From the NCBI RefSeq assembly GCF_025717535.1, contig NZ_JAJIRO010000001.1, positions 1,364,001 through 1,428,000 on the forward strand: a stretch of 64,000 bases of DNA, given 5' to 3'. How positions within the stretch are numbered: position 1 is the stretch's first letter; each line of letters opens with the position of its first letter. Under the pieces are notes generated by a model. That model had not been told where the DNA came from. It worked only from the letters and a program-made list of their open reading frames with translations, and searched no databases. A program made the translations under genes and the position numbers. Shown here in pieces: positions 24,289 through 33,225 of the stretch. This DNA is from Paucibacter sp. Y2R2-4 (GTDB taxonomy: Bacteria > Pseudomonadota > Gammaproteobacteria > Burkholderiales > Burkholderiaceae_C).

Positions 24289-24630
24289 GTGAACACCATT
24301 TCCAAAATCAAGGTGAGCGACATTCCGCCCACCACCTTGCGGCTCCCGCCTGACCTGCGCGACCAATTGCTGCGCGAGGCCACCATCAACGGCCGCTCTT
24401 TGAACCAGGAAATCATGATCCGGCTCAAGCTGAGCACGGACCCTGGCCCGGGTGACCCGGGGGCCCTGGCCATGCAGCAAGAGTTGCGTGATCTACGCAA
24501 CCAAGTGATGCATGGTGTTGAGTCACCTGCGACTCAAAAACTCAGTGATTCAGAGCGGATGCTGCTGGTGCTCTTCGCCACCATGCCACCAGAAAAGCAG
24601 CTCAGCCTTCTGACCCTTTTGCGCCGCTGA
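24289..24630 (+). CDS. Arc-family ribbon-helix-helix repressor (switch, rightward)
   Basis: A 113-residue protein. The N-terminal RHH domain (TTLRLPPDLRDQLLREATINGRSLNQEI, about 15-42) is followed by a C-terminal oligomerisation-like region absent from the smaller Arc proteins here. The start is GTG; TAAAAT (24276-24281) lies seven bases upstream, suggesting a leaderless mRNA as for lambda cI from PRM. It is the only gene on the + strand in this region and has its own terminator, which fits a prophage repressor. Confidence 0.75.
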   Translation: MNTISKIKVSDIPPTTLRLPPDLRDQLLREATINGRSLNQEIMIRLKLSTDPGPGDPGALAMQQELRDLRNQVMHGVESPATQKLSDSERMLLVLFATMPPEKQLSLLTLLRR

Positions 24631-24662
24631 TCAATCAGTCAGCCCTGACCATCGCCCCAAAG

Positions 24663-24699
24663 AAAAAGCCCGCCCGGCTATGCACCGGCGGGCTTTTTT
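24663..24699 (+). terminator. Rho-independent terminator of the repressor gene
   Basis: AAAAAGCCCG pairs with CGGGCTTTTT, extended by an inner CCGG/CCGG with one bulged base and a seven-base loop, followed by T-rich DNA. It can act on both strands and separates the repressor from the end of the late operon. Confidence 0.85.
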
Positions 24700-24717
24700 G
24701 TTGGAGCCTGGTGTGAA

Positions 24718-24879
24718 TCAGATGCAGGCTTGCGGCTGTGTCTTGCACACCACCGGCTGCACGCTGCGCAGGGCCTCTTCGTCCTCGGCATCAGATCCTC
24801 CGCCACCACAGGCACTTAGCAGCAAAGCCAAGGCCAGGCAGAGCCAAAGACGCCAGGCGGTGATGAATGGGGTAGACAT
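24718..24879 (-). CDS. Small lipoprotein
   Basis: A 53-residue protein with a signal sequence (WRLWLCLALALLLSAC) and a lipobox LLSAC, then GGGGSDAEDE and a short Cys-containing tail. ATG 24879 has GGAG upstream. It is the last gene of the late operon. It is not proline-rich like Rz1, so it could be a superinfection-exclusion or surface-modifying lipoprotein; function inferred from form only. Confidence 0.7.
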   Translation of the reverse strand: MSTPFITAWRLWLCLALALLLSACGGGGSDAEDEEALRSVQPVVCKTQPQACI

Positions 24880-24892
24880 GCGAGGCTCCGTT

Positions 24893-25438
24893 TCAAGGGG
24901 CTGAAGGGGTGGGCGGCGCTGGAGCAAGAGGCACGGCCGCCAGCTCGGCCTCGTTTGTAGCGTCCTCGATCTGGCGCCACAAATGACGCCAGGCCGCCTT
25001 TTCTGTCAGCACCTCAGTAAGGCGCAGTACCGCCGCAGCGGGTGGCGCTTCGCCCAGCAGCTGCGCTTGCGTGATCTCGCTGGTGGGTCGGCTCACCTCA
25101 ATGTCCAGCGCCGCCAAAGCCTCCAGCACAGGAGCTTTTCGGCCATGCTTGCGGTAGGCCAGCGTGGGCTTGGCCAGCCAGTCCCAGGCGGACTCATCCC
25201 AGACCCAGGTCTGATAAACCGAATCGGCCGGGCGCGTCGGCGTGCGCCGCACCGCCACTGCTTGCTGCACCCCAAAATCGTCTGTGATCAGCTGCACGAT
25301 ATGGGTCTTGGGGTCATAGACGCCGAGCAGCCACGCATGGCCAGGCGGCGTGTTGAGCGCCAGCAAGTCTGCGCTCATGCAAAGCCCGGTGAGCTCGCCC
25401 GTGGCCAGGGCAAATTGCGAATGGGAGGAAGTCTGCAT
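24893..25438 (-). CDS. Hypothetical phage protein
   Basis: A 181-residue protein after the tail module (FALATGELTGLCMSADLLALNTPPGHAWLLGVYDP...). It is Trp-rich with a disordered, Pro/Ala-rich end. ATG 25438 was chosen because upstream in-frame codons lie over the previous gene. It resembles small phage tail-associated proteins; function unknown. Confidence 0.6.
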   Translation of the reverse strand: MQTSSHSQFALATGELTGLCMSADLLALNTPPGHAWLLGVYDPKTHIVQLITDDFGVQQAVAVRRTPTRPADSVYQTWVWDESAWDWLAKPTLAYRKHGRKAPVLEALAALDIEVSRPTSEITQAQLLGEAPPAAAVLRLTEVLTEKAAWRHLWRQIEDATNEAELAAVPLAPAPPTPSAP

Positions 25439-25452
25439 GGTCACGGCGCGCC

Positions 25453-25791
25453 CTACTTCTTGATCAAGATGAAACTCACCTTGGGCGTCACGCCAATGCT
25501 GCCCAACCCGCCCCCATAGGTGTAACGGACCACATCCACAGACACGGTCCAAGGTGTGTTGCCGCCGGGGTAGTCCAAAAACACATGCGCCGTGGCGGCC
25601 ATACGGTCGATGAACACTCGGGCCATCTGCCCGCCGCCGCCGTTAAGCACCTGACACTCGAGCGTGATCGTCGCATTTCCGCTCATCGGGAAGCCCGCAT
25701 CGTTGCTGAGGTTGGCCGAGTAAACCCCGGACAGAATGACCTCAAGCCGCCCCGCCTGCGGCCTCGCATAAACAATGGTTTGCGCTGCCAT
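25453..25791 (-). CDS. Hypothetical phage protein
   Basis: A 112-residue beta-rich protein (GVYSANLSNDAGFPMSGNATITLECQVLN...YTYGGGLGSIGVTPK). It follows the J-like protein by five bases, so a tail-tip or fibre accessory protein is likely. Confidence 0.6.
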   Translation of the reverse strand: MAAQTIVYARPQAGRLEVILSGVYSANLSNDAGFPMSGNATITLECQVLNGGGGQMARVFIDRMAATAHVFLDYPGGNTPWTVSVDVVRYTYGGGLGSIGVTPKVSFILIKK

Positions 25792-25796
25792 GGCCG

Positions 25797-28700
25797 TCAG
25801 GTGATGTTGCTGAAAGTGAAGCCCGGGAAGCTCGCCGTGGCCACGCCGGTGGCGGCTTCGTTCTCCAGCTCCCAGGTGCCAACAGAACCTTGGCCAACAT
25901 AGGGGCGCCAGGCGCCGCTGATCCTTTGGAACGCCTTGGTGCTACTGATCCATATGGCACCATCAGGCGCACCGCTAGGCTCAGAATCTTGGAAGTAGTA
26001 CGGGTTTCTTGTGGCGTAATCCTCCGGCTTGCCGGTACCGCCAGGGATACCGGTCCAGAGTGCTGTCAGCCCTAGATTGGCGTCATCTGTGATTGAGGCC
26101 GTGCCATTGACATAGGTACCCGCCAGCACCCAACTGCTACCCAGCCAGATCTTGATGGTGCGAGGCGTGACGCTGGTGTCGATCCAGAGGGTGCGGAGCG
26201 CGGGCGAGCCGGGCGCAGAGCTGGAATAGACCACCTCGTTTTTGGTGGCGTCCAAATCGCCAGTGAACCCTGTCCAGCCAACGCCTCCGCTCACTTGCCC
26301 GTTCTGCAAAATCCATGGAAGCTCAATTGCGTCCGACTGGGTGGTGGATAGCATTTCAAGACCTTTGCCCTCGCCTTGTCTGCAAATACCGACAAGTGCG
26401 TAGCAGGCGCGGTATTTGCCGATAAGGGTAGGCAGACGGTTCCGGCTTGCTCCGATCCCGTACATCGCCTCCAACAAATTTGGCGGCAGCATGTTGCCAC
26501 TCGGGTGATCGTTCGTCCAAACGCAGACGATCCAATCGCTTGAGTTGCCATTCAGAACGCCTGCAATTTCGTCGGCCTTGCTCTGAGGGTCGCCGTTCAT
26601 CCAAGTCCGCGTAATGTCAAGCGCGCCCGTGTTGCGGTTGATGAACCGGAAGTTCCACCATGCCCCCGAGCCATCTAGCTGCGTTACTCCTTCCCACAAG
26701 CCGATGCCAAGACGCGCCTTAGTTGACTGATAGCCAAAGCTGCTCAATGTGAAGAAACGGGGCTTGCCCGCTCCCGATGTGCCAGCCCAGGTCGCCGTCT
26801 TCGCAGACTCCTGATAGATCAAATCGAGCAAGTCACGGCGGGCGTTGTAGTAAGCCTGCCATTTGGCCGCGTCAGTTGCGGGTGTGATCGATGTGTTCTT
26901 CGTTGTGTCGTAGAAGTCAGCCAGCGTCCCGATGTAGCTGTTCAAAGCACCATAGGCCGCTTCGTATGCGTCTCGCGTCGCCGCCGCATTGGGCGTTGCC
27001 GTGCCTCGGTTGTAGAGCGTGTAGCGCTCATCACGGATGAGTTGCCATTCCTTCAGCAGCGCGGGTTTCTCGGCGGCATCGATGATTCCGTTGCTGCGCA
27101 TGTCTGCGAGCATATTCAGCGCTGAGACAGCGCTCGTTTGAGCATCATCGGCTGCCTTCTTTGCCGCCGACACATCGGTTATGTCCGAAATTTTGAAGTC
27201 GCTGACATAGTGGCGCGAGGTAGGCGAGCCCCCTCCGTAGTTGGCCAAAAACACCAGCTTCATGCCAATGACACCGGCAGGTACAACGGCTCCGGCGGCC
27301 CCGAATACGTTTGAATAGTCAGTGACTGCGATGTTCGGAATACCGTTGACTAGCCCAAAGTAAGAGTAGGAACCGTTACTCCATCCAGCAGGGTCATTGC
27401 CCGCCGTCGCCGTACCGCCAATTTCATTGGAGTTGACAACTACCCCGCCCGAACGAATCCACATTACCCCCAGGTAAGCTCGCCCATTGCCGTCAGTCGA
27501 GAACACCTTGGCCGAAACTTTGTACGTCCTGCCCGGTGTGTACGGGATCATTTCCGCACTCTGGATTTGCGGCGCGGTTCCGACCGCAGAGCCAACACAA
27601 GTACCCCCCGGAACTCCAACCACATCCTTAATAAAATGAGTTCCAGCCCCGCCCTCCCACGCTGAAGGCTTAGAGCACTCAGGGTCGGCATTTAATGCCC
27701 CGCCACGCGGAAGGCCCACATTGCTATTCAACCACCCTGGATCCGGCGTGATCGACCCAGCCCCCACATTGATCGCATTGCTCACCGTGATTTGCGTGCT
27801 GACCGGGTTGCTCCCATTGCCCGAGGTGTCCACATGCACCGCCCACACGGTGTAAGTGCCGGGTGCTGGCCATACCCAGTCGTAGCCGGTGGCATCGCCT
27901 TCGCCTGGCAGCGAGGTCGCCGTGGCCCAGTTCGGCCCTACGCGCAGGTAAGTCGTTTTGTAATCGGCATCAAGGCAGGTGTCATATCGCACGCGCAGCA
28001 CGCCAGGCTTGATGCTGGCAGTCAAGAAGACCACAGGCCCTGGGGGCTGCAGCTTGCCGAGGTGCAGCACAGCCGCGCTGCGCCAATCGCCCGTTGCGCC
28101 CATGCCGTTAATCCAGCGAGCGCGGAACAAATAGACCGAACCCTCTTCCAGGCCCAGGATGTAGGCATGGTTGCTGGTGCCTGCGGCATCAGGGGCACGC
28201 TGCCACACAGAGTCACTGTCACGGCGGTACTCAATCTGCAATGCGCCACTGCTGCGCACCAAAGCGTCTGAGCTGTCGAGGTAGCTGAGCTTGACCCGGC
28301 TCAGAATGCTGCCATCGGTCTGGCGGATCAACGTGGCGGTTCCGCTGGTGGCCACCAAGTAGTCCACCGGATCCACCTTCCATGGATCCACCAGCGTGGT
28401 ACTGGTGGGCGGCAGGCTGGCTTGGGCGTCGGTCAGGTCATACACGCTGGGCGCGTCTTGGCGAAGCGTCAGCAGCACCGGCTTACCCACGGACCAGTCG
28501 CGCTTGACCACCCGAAACACCACCTGGTTGATGCCCAGCTTGCTATTGCTCAGCCGCACCCGTTGGCCAGGTTTGAGCTGCAGCGCGCGGCGCTTGGCGG
28601 GAAACACCATCGCCTCCCCGCGGCTCTGCTCCACGGTGATGCGGGCCAGTTGCCAGCAGCGCCAGATCTCGTCGGTGAAGGGGTAGCTGCGATCGGCCCA

Positions 28701-30185
28701 AAGCAAATCGCCGCCGTCCTCGGCCTTGAAGGCTGCGTTTTGGTAGGGTGGGTAGTCGGTGAGCTCGCCCAGCTGCAGCGGGTCATAGAACTGGCCGCGC
28801 ATGCTATTCACCACCTCATGGCCCGGCGAGCCAGCCAAGGTCTCGATGCTGCCCAGACAGTCGGCGTCCACCAGGTCCATCACCGGCGGGCTGTACACCC
28901 CGGCCTGCAGCGACCACATGCCGCCCGATCGGATGGCGTTGCCGGCCATGGCCAGGCAGAGCTGCTCGAGCGTGGCATCTGGGTCGGTGTCGGTGTGGAA
29001 GGCTCCATTGATGGTGTAACGCGGCGCGCTCAGGGTCTGAGTTTGGCCACCAGGCAGGGTCACCACCGGGGTGATGACCTGGGCGCAGTCATTCGCCGCG
29101 GTGATCATCGAGCTGGTGAGCATCTGCGTGGCGGCTGCGTTCTTGCCGAATTCGGCGCGGATGAAATCAGCGGTGCACAGCGCAGCGTTATTGGTCCAGG
29201 CCGTGACGCCAGTGCGGTAGTCATAGACCTTTTTGCCGCGAATGCGAGCTCGGGCCGGCAGCGGGCCGCCCTGGAATTCTTCATTGTTCAGGTCATAGCG
29301 CACCACGCTGTAGCAAATGCCTCGCCCACGGTCGCTGGCCTTCCAGTCAACCGGGCAAGCGGCCATCAAGACAGCGTCGGCCACCTGGTCAGCGCCGCCC
29401 AAGTGGTGGCTCACCTGCAACCAGGTGGAGGCCGGCAGCTCTTCGTCATAGCTGGCCAGCACCGTCTTGCCCGCCCAAGCGGTCACAAACTCCGAATTCA
29501 CCCGCAAGGTGGCGCCGCCATCGGGGCCGTGCGGCATGATGCTGAACTGGCCGGGGGCCAAGGTGCGGGTGCGGTCCTGGCTGTCGCTGATGACAAGCAT
29601 CCGCGTGGGCCGGTGCGACATTTCACCGGCGCCCTGCGCGTTGAGGTTGACCGTTTCGGTCACGGTGTCGGGGTTGGCCGAGATCCAGGCTTCGGCGTTT
29701 GAGAAGCCGCCCGTGTCCAAGCCCCCAACGCTCTTGCCGGCCAGCGTGAAGTCCACAATGGCCTCGCACTCATGCACCGCCCAGACGTAGACCACGTACT
29801 TGTACTGGTCCTTGTCGCCCGAGGTCAGCACGGCGGCCACCAAGACCGGCGTGACCCAGGTTTCTCCGTAAATTACCTGCCAGGGCGAGCTGGCGCCCTG
29901 CACCGTCACATTGCGATCACGCAAGCCTTCGTTGTAGGCATCTTTGGCGGCATTGGCGGCCTTGCGGGCCTGATCCTGGCCATAGGCGATCTGCGCCACG
30001 ATCAAGACCGCTGCCACGTAATAGGCGCCGTACTGCATGGCCGCCACGATCAGAATTGGGATCGCCTGCGGCATCGCCAGCCAAAGGCCATCAGGAACCG
30101 GCGGGAAGAACCAGACCCATGCCGCCTGCGCAAGCACGCCAAGCAGGGTCAGGCCCCAGCTCACCCAAGGCTTCATACGGCCCAT
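25797..30185 (-). CDS. Host-specificity / tail tip protein J-like
   Basis: A 1462-residue central tail-tip protein that should contact the receptor. It has a strongly hydrophobic N-terminus with two membrane-type helices (about 10-85), a body of the J/TipJ type with beta-rich tail-hub segments (VIYGETWVTPVLVAAVLTSGD; FPAKRRALQLKPGQRVRL), then fibronectin-III-like domains (about 660-800) and a long C-terminal part with beta-sandwich and helical linker segments. The region around 26300-27700 is less GC-rich than the rest, suggesting an exchanged receptor-binding segment. Start 30185 has GAGG upstream; 30176 and 30260 are alternatives. Confidence 0.8.
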   Translation of the reverse strand: MGRMKPWVSWGLTLLGVLAQAAWVWFFPPVPDGLWLAMPQAIPILIVAAMQYGAYYVAAVLIVAQIAYGQDQARKAANAAKDAYNEGLRDRNVTVQGASSPWQVIYGETWVTPVLVAAVLTSGDKDQYKYVVYVWAVHECEAIVDFTLAGKSVGGLDTGGFSNAEAWISANPDTVTETVNLNAQGAGEMSHRPTRMLVISDSQDRTRTLAPGQFSIMPHGPDGGATLRVNSEFVTAWAGKTVLASYDEELPASTWLQVSHHLGGADQVADAVLMAACPVDWKASDRGRGICYSVVRYDLNNEEFQGGPLPARARIRGKKVYDYRTGVTAWTNNAALCTADFIRAEFGKNAAATQMLTSSMITAANDCAQVITPVVTLPGGQTQTLSAPRYTINGAFHTDTDPDATLEQLCLAMAGNAIRSGGMWSLQAGVYSPPVMDLVDADCLGSIETLAGSPGHEVVNSMRGQFYDPLQLGELTDYPPYQNAAFKAEDGGDLLWADRSYPFTDEIWRCWQLARITVEQSRGEAMVFPAKRRALQLKPGQRVRLSNSKLGINQVVFRVVKRDWSVGKPVLLTLRQDAPSVYDLTDAQASLPPTSTTLVDPWKVDPVDYLVATSGTATLIRQTDGSILSRVKLSYLDSSDALVRSSGALQIEYRRDSDSVWQRAPDAAGTSNHAYILGLEEGSVYLFRARWINGMGATGDWRSAAVLHLGKLQPPGPVVFLTASIKPGVLRVRYDTCLDADYKTTYLRVGPNWATATSLPGEGDATGYDWVWPAPGTYTVWAVHVDTSGNGSNPVSTQITVSNAINVGAGSITPDPGWLNSNVGLPRGGALNADPECSKPSAWEGGAGTHFIKDVVGVPGGTCVGSAVGTAPQIQSAEMIPYTPGRTYKVSAKVFSTDGNGRAYLGVMWIRSGGVVVNSNEIGGTATAGNDPAGWSNGSYSYFGLVNGIPNIAVTDYSNVFGAAGAVVPAGVIGMKLVFLANYGGGSPTSRHYVSDFKISDITDVSAAKKAADDAQTSAVSALNMLADMRSNGIIDAAEKPALLKEWQLIRDERYTLYNRGTATPNAAATRDAYEAAYGALNSYIGTLADFYDTTKNTSITPATDAAKWQAYYNARRDLLDLIYQESAKTATWAGTSGAGKPRFFTLSSFGYQSTKARLGIGLWEGVTQLDGSGAWWNFRFINRNTGALDITRTWMNGDPQSKADEIAGVLNGNSSDWIVCVWTNDHPSGNMLPPNLLEAMYGIGASRNRLPTLIGKYRACYALVGICRQGEGKGLEMLSTTQSDAIELPWILQNGQVSGGVGWTGFTGDLDATKNEVVYSSSAPGSPALRTLWIDTSVTPRTIKIWLGSSWVLAGTYVNGTASITDDANLGLTALWTGIPGGTGKPEDYATRNPYYFQDSEPSGAPDGAIWISSTKAFQRISGAWRPYVGQGSVGTWELENEAATGVATASFPGFTFSNIT

Positions 30186-30595
30186 GCTTCGGCCTCGTAG
30201 TTCATCGGCAGCAGCACCAAGCCTGCGGCGCCAGGTGCCAGCGCAAATTCGCCCTCGCACAAGGCCAGCACAGGCCAGCGCCCCTGCGGCAGCAGCACCA
30301 AGTCGCCCCGGGTGGCCAAAGTCGCCAAAACCGGCTCCAGGCCGGCGCGAGCCATACCCGCTGCAATGCCGCCTCGCTGGCGGATCCGGCGCAGTGCTGC
30401 GGCCGCGCTGCGGCGTGGTGTGTCACGGAACTCTTGCAAGGCGTCGTCGCCCCGCAGGGCCCGCACCACGTCAGCCGCCCAGTTGCAGCAATCATTGCGG
30501 CCCCAGGCAAAGGGCTCAGTCAGGCGCTCGCGCACCAGGGCATCGAGGCGGTGGGGCCAATCGGGCAGGCGCTTGGGAAGGGTGCTCATGATCAT
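30173..30595 (-). CDS. DUF6950-like tail assembly protein (NlpC/P60-type)
   Basis: A 140-residue protein with FAWGRNDCCNWAADVV, the active-site-like Asp-Cys motif of NlpC/P60-like phage tail peptidases (DUF6950 group). Such proteins sit in the tail tip and may open peptidoglycan. ATG 30595 overlaps the previous stop; ATG 30589 is also possible. Confidence 0.7.
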   Translation of the reverse strand: MIMSTLPKRLPDWPHRLDALVRERLTEPFAWGRNDCCNWAADVVRALRGDDALQEFRDTPRRSAAAALRRIRQRGGIAAGMARAGLEPVLATLATRGDLVLLPQGRWPVLALCEGEFALAPGAAGLVLLPMNYEAEAWAV

Positions 30596-31170
30596 CAACG
30601 GCGCTGGAATCGAATGCTCAGCCAGGGCTGGGGCTTGGAGCCAAACTCTTCCACCCGGGCGAAAAACGTGTCACCCGGAAAGCGAGCCTGGTGCTGGGCG
30701 TTGTTGAGGCGCAGTGACTGCGGCGCCCGCTTGTCGCGGCCCTGCAGCTCGCAGCGCATCACGGCCTGCGCGGCCTGGTCGGCGCCGTCACCGGTGCGCA
30801 GCCGCACCTGGTCCATCAGCCCGCTCCAGAGCAGCTCGGGTGTGCCTTGTAGCTGCAGCACCGAGTTCATGGCGCCCAAATAGATCAATACCGGCCGGCG
30901 CCGGTAGGTGTTCACACTGCCTCGGCACAAGGCCAGCAGCGAGGGGTCTTGTACTGCCAGGCCCAAGTCAACAGCGGGGTATTGAAGGCCCTCCGCATCT
31001 TGCAAGCCACTCACGCTCATCAGTCGGCCCGCGCCTTGCCAACTTTGGCCCAAGGCCTCCAAGCTGTGGCTCCAGCTGCACAGGCGCACGGTACCGGTGG
31101 TGAACTGCATCTCCACCAGGTAGACCAAGCCTGCCGTGGGCGCGGCGACTTGCTCGCTGTGGGTGCTCAC
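30595..31170 (-). CDS. Phage tail protein (DUF2163-like)
   Basis: A 191-residue tail-tip protein. A beta-rich start (LVYLVEMQFTTGTVRLCSWSHSLEALGQSW) and an end FSKPQPWLSIRFQRR-like tail resemble the minor tail proteins between tape measure and J. Four-base overlap with its upstream neighbour; the family assignment is by position and pattern. Confidence 0.55.
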   Translation of the reverse strand: MSTHSEQVAAPTAGLVYLVEMQFTTGTVRLCSWSHSLEALGQSWQGAGRLMSVSGLQDAEGLQYPAVDLGLAVQDPSLLALCRGSVNTYRRRPVLIYLGAMNSVLQLQGTPELLWSGLMDQVRLRTGDGADQAAQAVMRCELQGRDKRAPQSLRLNNAQHQARFPGDTFFARVEEFGSKPQPWLSIRFQRR

Positions 31171-31775
31171 GAAAACACCTCTTCCAGCGCAAAGGTCACG
31201 CCAGGAAAGCGCGCCCCTTGCTGCTTCATGGGTGGAACAGGGCCCTTCAAGATGAACAGGGCAGTGGGTTTGAACAGCAGTAGCGGCGTGCCAGGCGGTA
31301 CCGGCGCGCGCAGCGGCGGCTCCACCACCAGGTCGGCGCGCCCATCGGCTGCGCTATTGGCTGTGAGCAGCAGGCGCTTGAGCTCACCGTTCACGCCGAT
31401 CCAGCTGCCCGCCTTGAGCACGCCGGGCACATTAGCCGCCCAGAGATCGGTGTTCAGGGTGTTGCCCGTGGCGGCCGGGGCCGTCAGTCGGGTTTGGGGT
31501 GTGCCGGAGGCCGGGCCCAGCGGGGTCTCGCGCCGCCAGTCCCAGCAGCGCAGGCGGTTCACACTGCCATTCAGCCGACCCAGCAAGGCCTCCCACTCGG
31601 GTACTTCCTCGCGGCGCAGCGGGCCGGTAGTGACCTGCACCATCCAGCGAGGCGCGCCCACTATGTCGATTTGCGGCGAGCCATCAATGCCGCGCTGCAC
31701 TTCTTGCGGTACGTACAGGCCCCACTCCACCTCAGCGGGGCGCAGGGACAGGGGGAAGTCGATGTACTCGGCCAT
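31167..31775 (-). CDS. Phage minor tail protein
   Basis: A 202-residue beta-rich protein (IDFPLSLRPAEVEWGLYVPQEVQRG..., ending PGVTFALEEVFS) upstream of the other tail-tip genes. Tail tip assembly inferred from position; no catalytic motif. Confidence 0.6.
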   Translation of the reverse strand: MAEYIDFPLSLRPAEVEWGLYVPQEVQRGIDGSPQIDIVGAPRWMVQVTTGPLRREEVPEWEALLGRLNGSVNRLRCWDWRRETPLGPASGTPQTRLTAPAATGNTLNTDLWAANVPGVLKAGSWIGVNGELKRLLLTANSAADGRADLVVEPPLRAPVPPGTPLLLFKPTALFILKGPVPPMKQQGARFPGVTFALEEVFS

Positions 31776-31872
31776 GCCCTCAGTGTGGGCTGGGCGCTTG
31801 GACGATTGCAGGGGCGAGGCGGGGCCAAGACAGCGCCGAAATGGCCCAGCCCGCCCCCCGCTCTGAGCGGAC

Positions 31873-32232
31873 TCAGTTCATCAGCCGCGCTTGAGCCAAA
31901 GTGCGCAGCACTCCGCAGCCGGGCAGTTCATCCCACTCCACCACGCGCTTCACATCTTCGGCAGAAAACGGGTGTTGTTGCCCATCGTCGTGAAGCGCCT
32001 GCCAGCCCCGCTCGGCGCAATAGTCAGCCACCGCCTGGGCATCGCCCAAGTCAGCAAACAGCGCCAAGATCTGATCCAGCATGGTGCCCGCGTCATCGCC
32101 CGCAACCAGCCGGGCCTTGAGGTCCAGCAGCGCTTCCAGCTCCGCTTGCAAGCGCCGCAGGCCTTCAGCCCGAGCGCGGTACACCCGCTGCACAGCCGCC
32201 AAAGGCTGCGCCAACGGTGGGGCGGGCATCAT
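31873..32232 (-). CDS. Hypothetical helical protein
   Basis: A 119-residue, mainly helical protein with heptad-like segments (VYRARAEGLRRLQAELEALLDLKARLV). It overlaps the next gene by 4 bases and belongs to the group with the BRO-N antirepressor inserted into the tail operon. Unrecognised. Confidence 0.55.
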   Translation of the reverse strand: MMPAPPLAQPLAAVQRVYRARAEGLRRLQAELEALLDLKARLVAGDDAGTMLDQILALFADLGDAQAVADYCAERGWQALHDDGQQHPFSAEDVKRVVEWDELPGCGVLRTLAQARLMN

Positions 32233-32468
32233 GGCTCCACCTCGAGGCCCAGCTGCAGCGCCGCCGCCGTCAAGCCGTCACACGCCAGGTCAAGCCGCGT
32301 ACGCACACCGTCGAGCAAGGCCACGAGTCCACCACCTTCCAGCGTTGCACTCTGCGCGCCTTGCAGCAGGCTCACCAAAAAGGCGACGCCATCGCGCGCG
32401 CTTCGCGCGTCGGACAGGGCCGTGATCATGTCGGTGGCCAAGATGGCTTGATCAAGCGCGGCGCTCAT
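32229..32468 (-). CDS. Hypothetical protein
   Basis: A 79-residue Ala/Leu-rich helical protein (ATDMITALSDARSARDGVAFLVSLLQGAQSA). It overlaps both neighbours by 4 bases and is probably co-translated with the antirepressor. Confidence 0.55.
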   Translation of the reverse strand: MSAALDQAILATDMITALSDARSARDGVAFLVSLLQGAQSATLEGGGLVALLDGVRTRLDLACDGLTAAALQLGLEVEP

Positions 32469-33052
32469 GCTGCTGTACCGGCTGCGCCACCCTCCCCGCC
32501 AACGCCCGGCAAAGGCTCTTGCTGCATGCCTGGGGCCAAGCTGCGCAAGGCGCGGGGCTGGATGCCCAGCAGCCGGCTGACCTGGCGCAGGTTTTCATAC
32601 AACTCTTCAGCGGCGGCGCGCTGGGTGGCGCCGCCCAGCTCGCGCACCAGGCTGCGCCGCTCTTTCAAGAAGGCCAAGCGCTGGGGGTAGGTCATGGTGC
32701 CGCTCTGCTGCGGGGCCTCGCGCCCCTCCAGCACATCCAAGACCCAGCGCCGGAAGGCCGCCGCCCGCTCGGTGCGAGAGAGCATGCCCAAGAGGTGAGC
32801 GCCGCGCAGGCTGAAGATGCGCACCGGCTGGATGCCGCCAGCGGTGGGCAGCTCCAAGACCTGGGTCATGTCGGGAGTAAATTCGTCGGCGTTGGACTGG
32901 TAGACCTGTTGGACGCGTTGGCGACCATTTAAGTACCCCAAGGCGTCCGCAATTTGCGTACCCCTTAGCCACGGAGAGCCGTGCAAGTCAACGATATCAA
33001 ATTCGGTATCTTGGAAGACGAGCGCGGCTGCGCCTGCTGAGTAAGTAGCCAT
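32465..33052 (-). CDS. BRO-N domain antirepressor
   Basis: A 195-residue protein. The BRO-N/Ant N-terminal DNA-binding domain covers about 10-110 (FDIVDLHGSPWLRGTQIADALGYLN..., FSLRGAHLLGMLSRT, AFRRWVLDVLEG), followed by a helical linker and a Gly-rich tail. Such antirepressors inactivate phage repressors and trigger induction. ATG 33052 has GGAG nine bases upstream. That ribosome-binding site is complementary to part of a C4-like RNA encoded just upstream, as in the P1/P7 immI systems. Confidence 0.8.
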   Translation of the reverse strand: MATYSAGAAALVFQDTEFDIVDLHGSPWLRGTQIADALGYLNGRQRVQQVYQSNADEFTPDMTQVLELPTAGGIQPVRIFSLRGAHLLGMLSRTERAAAFRRWVLDVLEGREAPQQSGTMTYPQRLAFLKERRSLVRELGGATQRAAAEELYENLRQVSRLLGIQPRALRSLAPGMQQEPLPGVGGEGGAAGTAA

Positions 33053-33116
33053 TTGTTGCTCCAGATTCGCTATCGAACATGAAGCTGCCACCCCTGCTAA
33101 AGGGCGGCAGCCCAGG

Positions 33117-33225
33117 ACGGGTTAGCAGACCGGGCGAATCGCGGAGCGAGTAACCGGCGAGCCTTGCGGCTCCCCGTCTGGGCCACCATTGATCGTATAG
33201 GGACGAACAAGGTCCAGAAACGGCA
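33117..33225 (-). ncRNA. C4-type antisense RNA (antirepressor control)
   Basis: Read on the - strand, the segment around 33150-33215 matches the conserved body of phage C4 antisense RNAs as I know it from P1-like and enterobacterial elements (the run around CCTATACGATCAATGGTGG, a GAGCC/GGCTC hairpin and CGCCGGTTAC). Its 3' part carries a'-like GCTCCGCGATTCGC (33134-33147), which can pair with the antirepressor ribosome-binding region GCGAATCTGGAGC (33058-33070), and b'-like CTGCTAA (33122-33128), complementary to TTAGCAG at 33094-33100. A second copy of both target-like sequences lies upstream (33253-33280). Ends are approximate. Confidence 0.75.
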
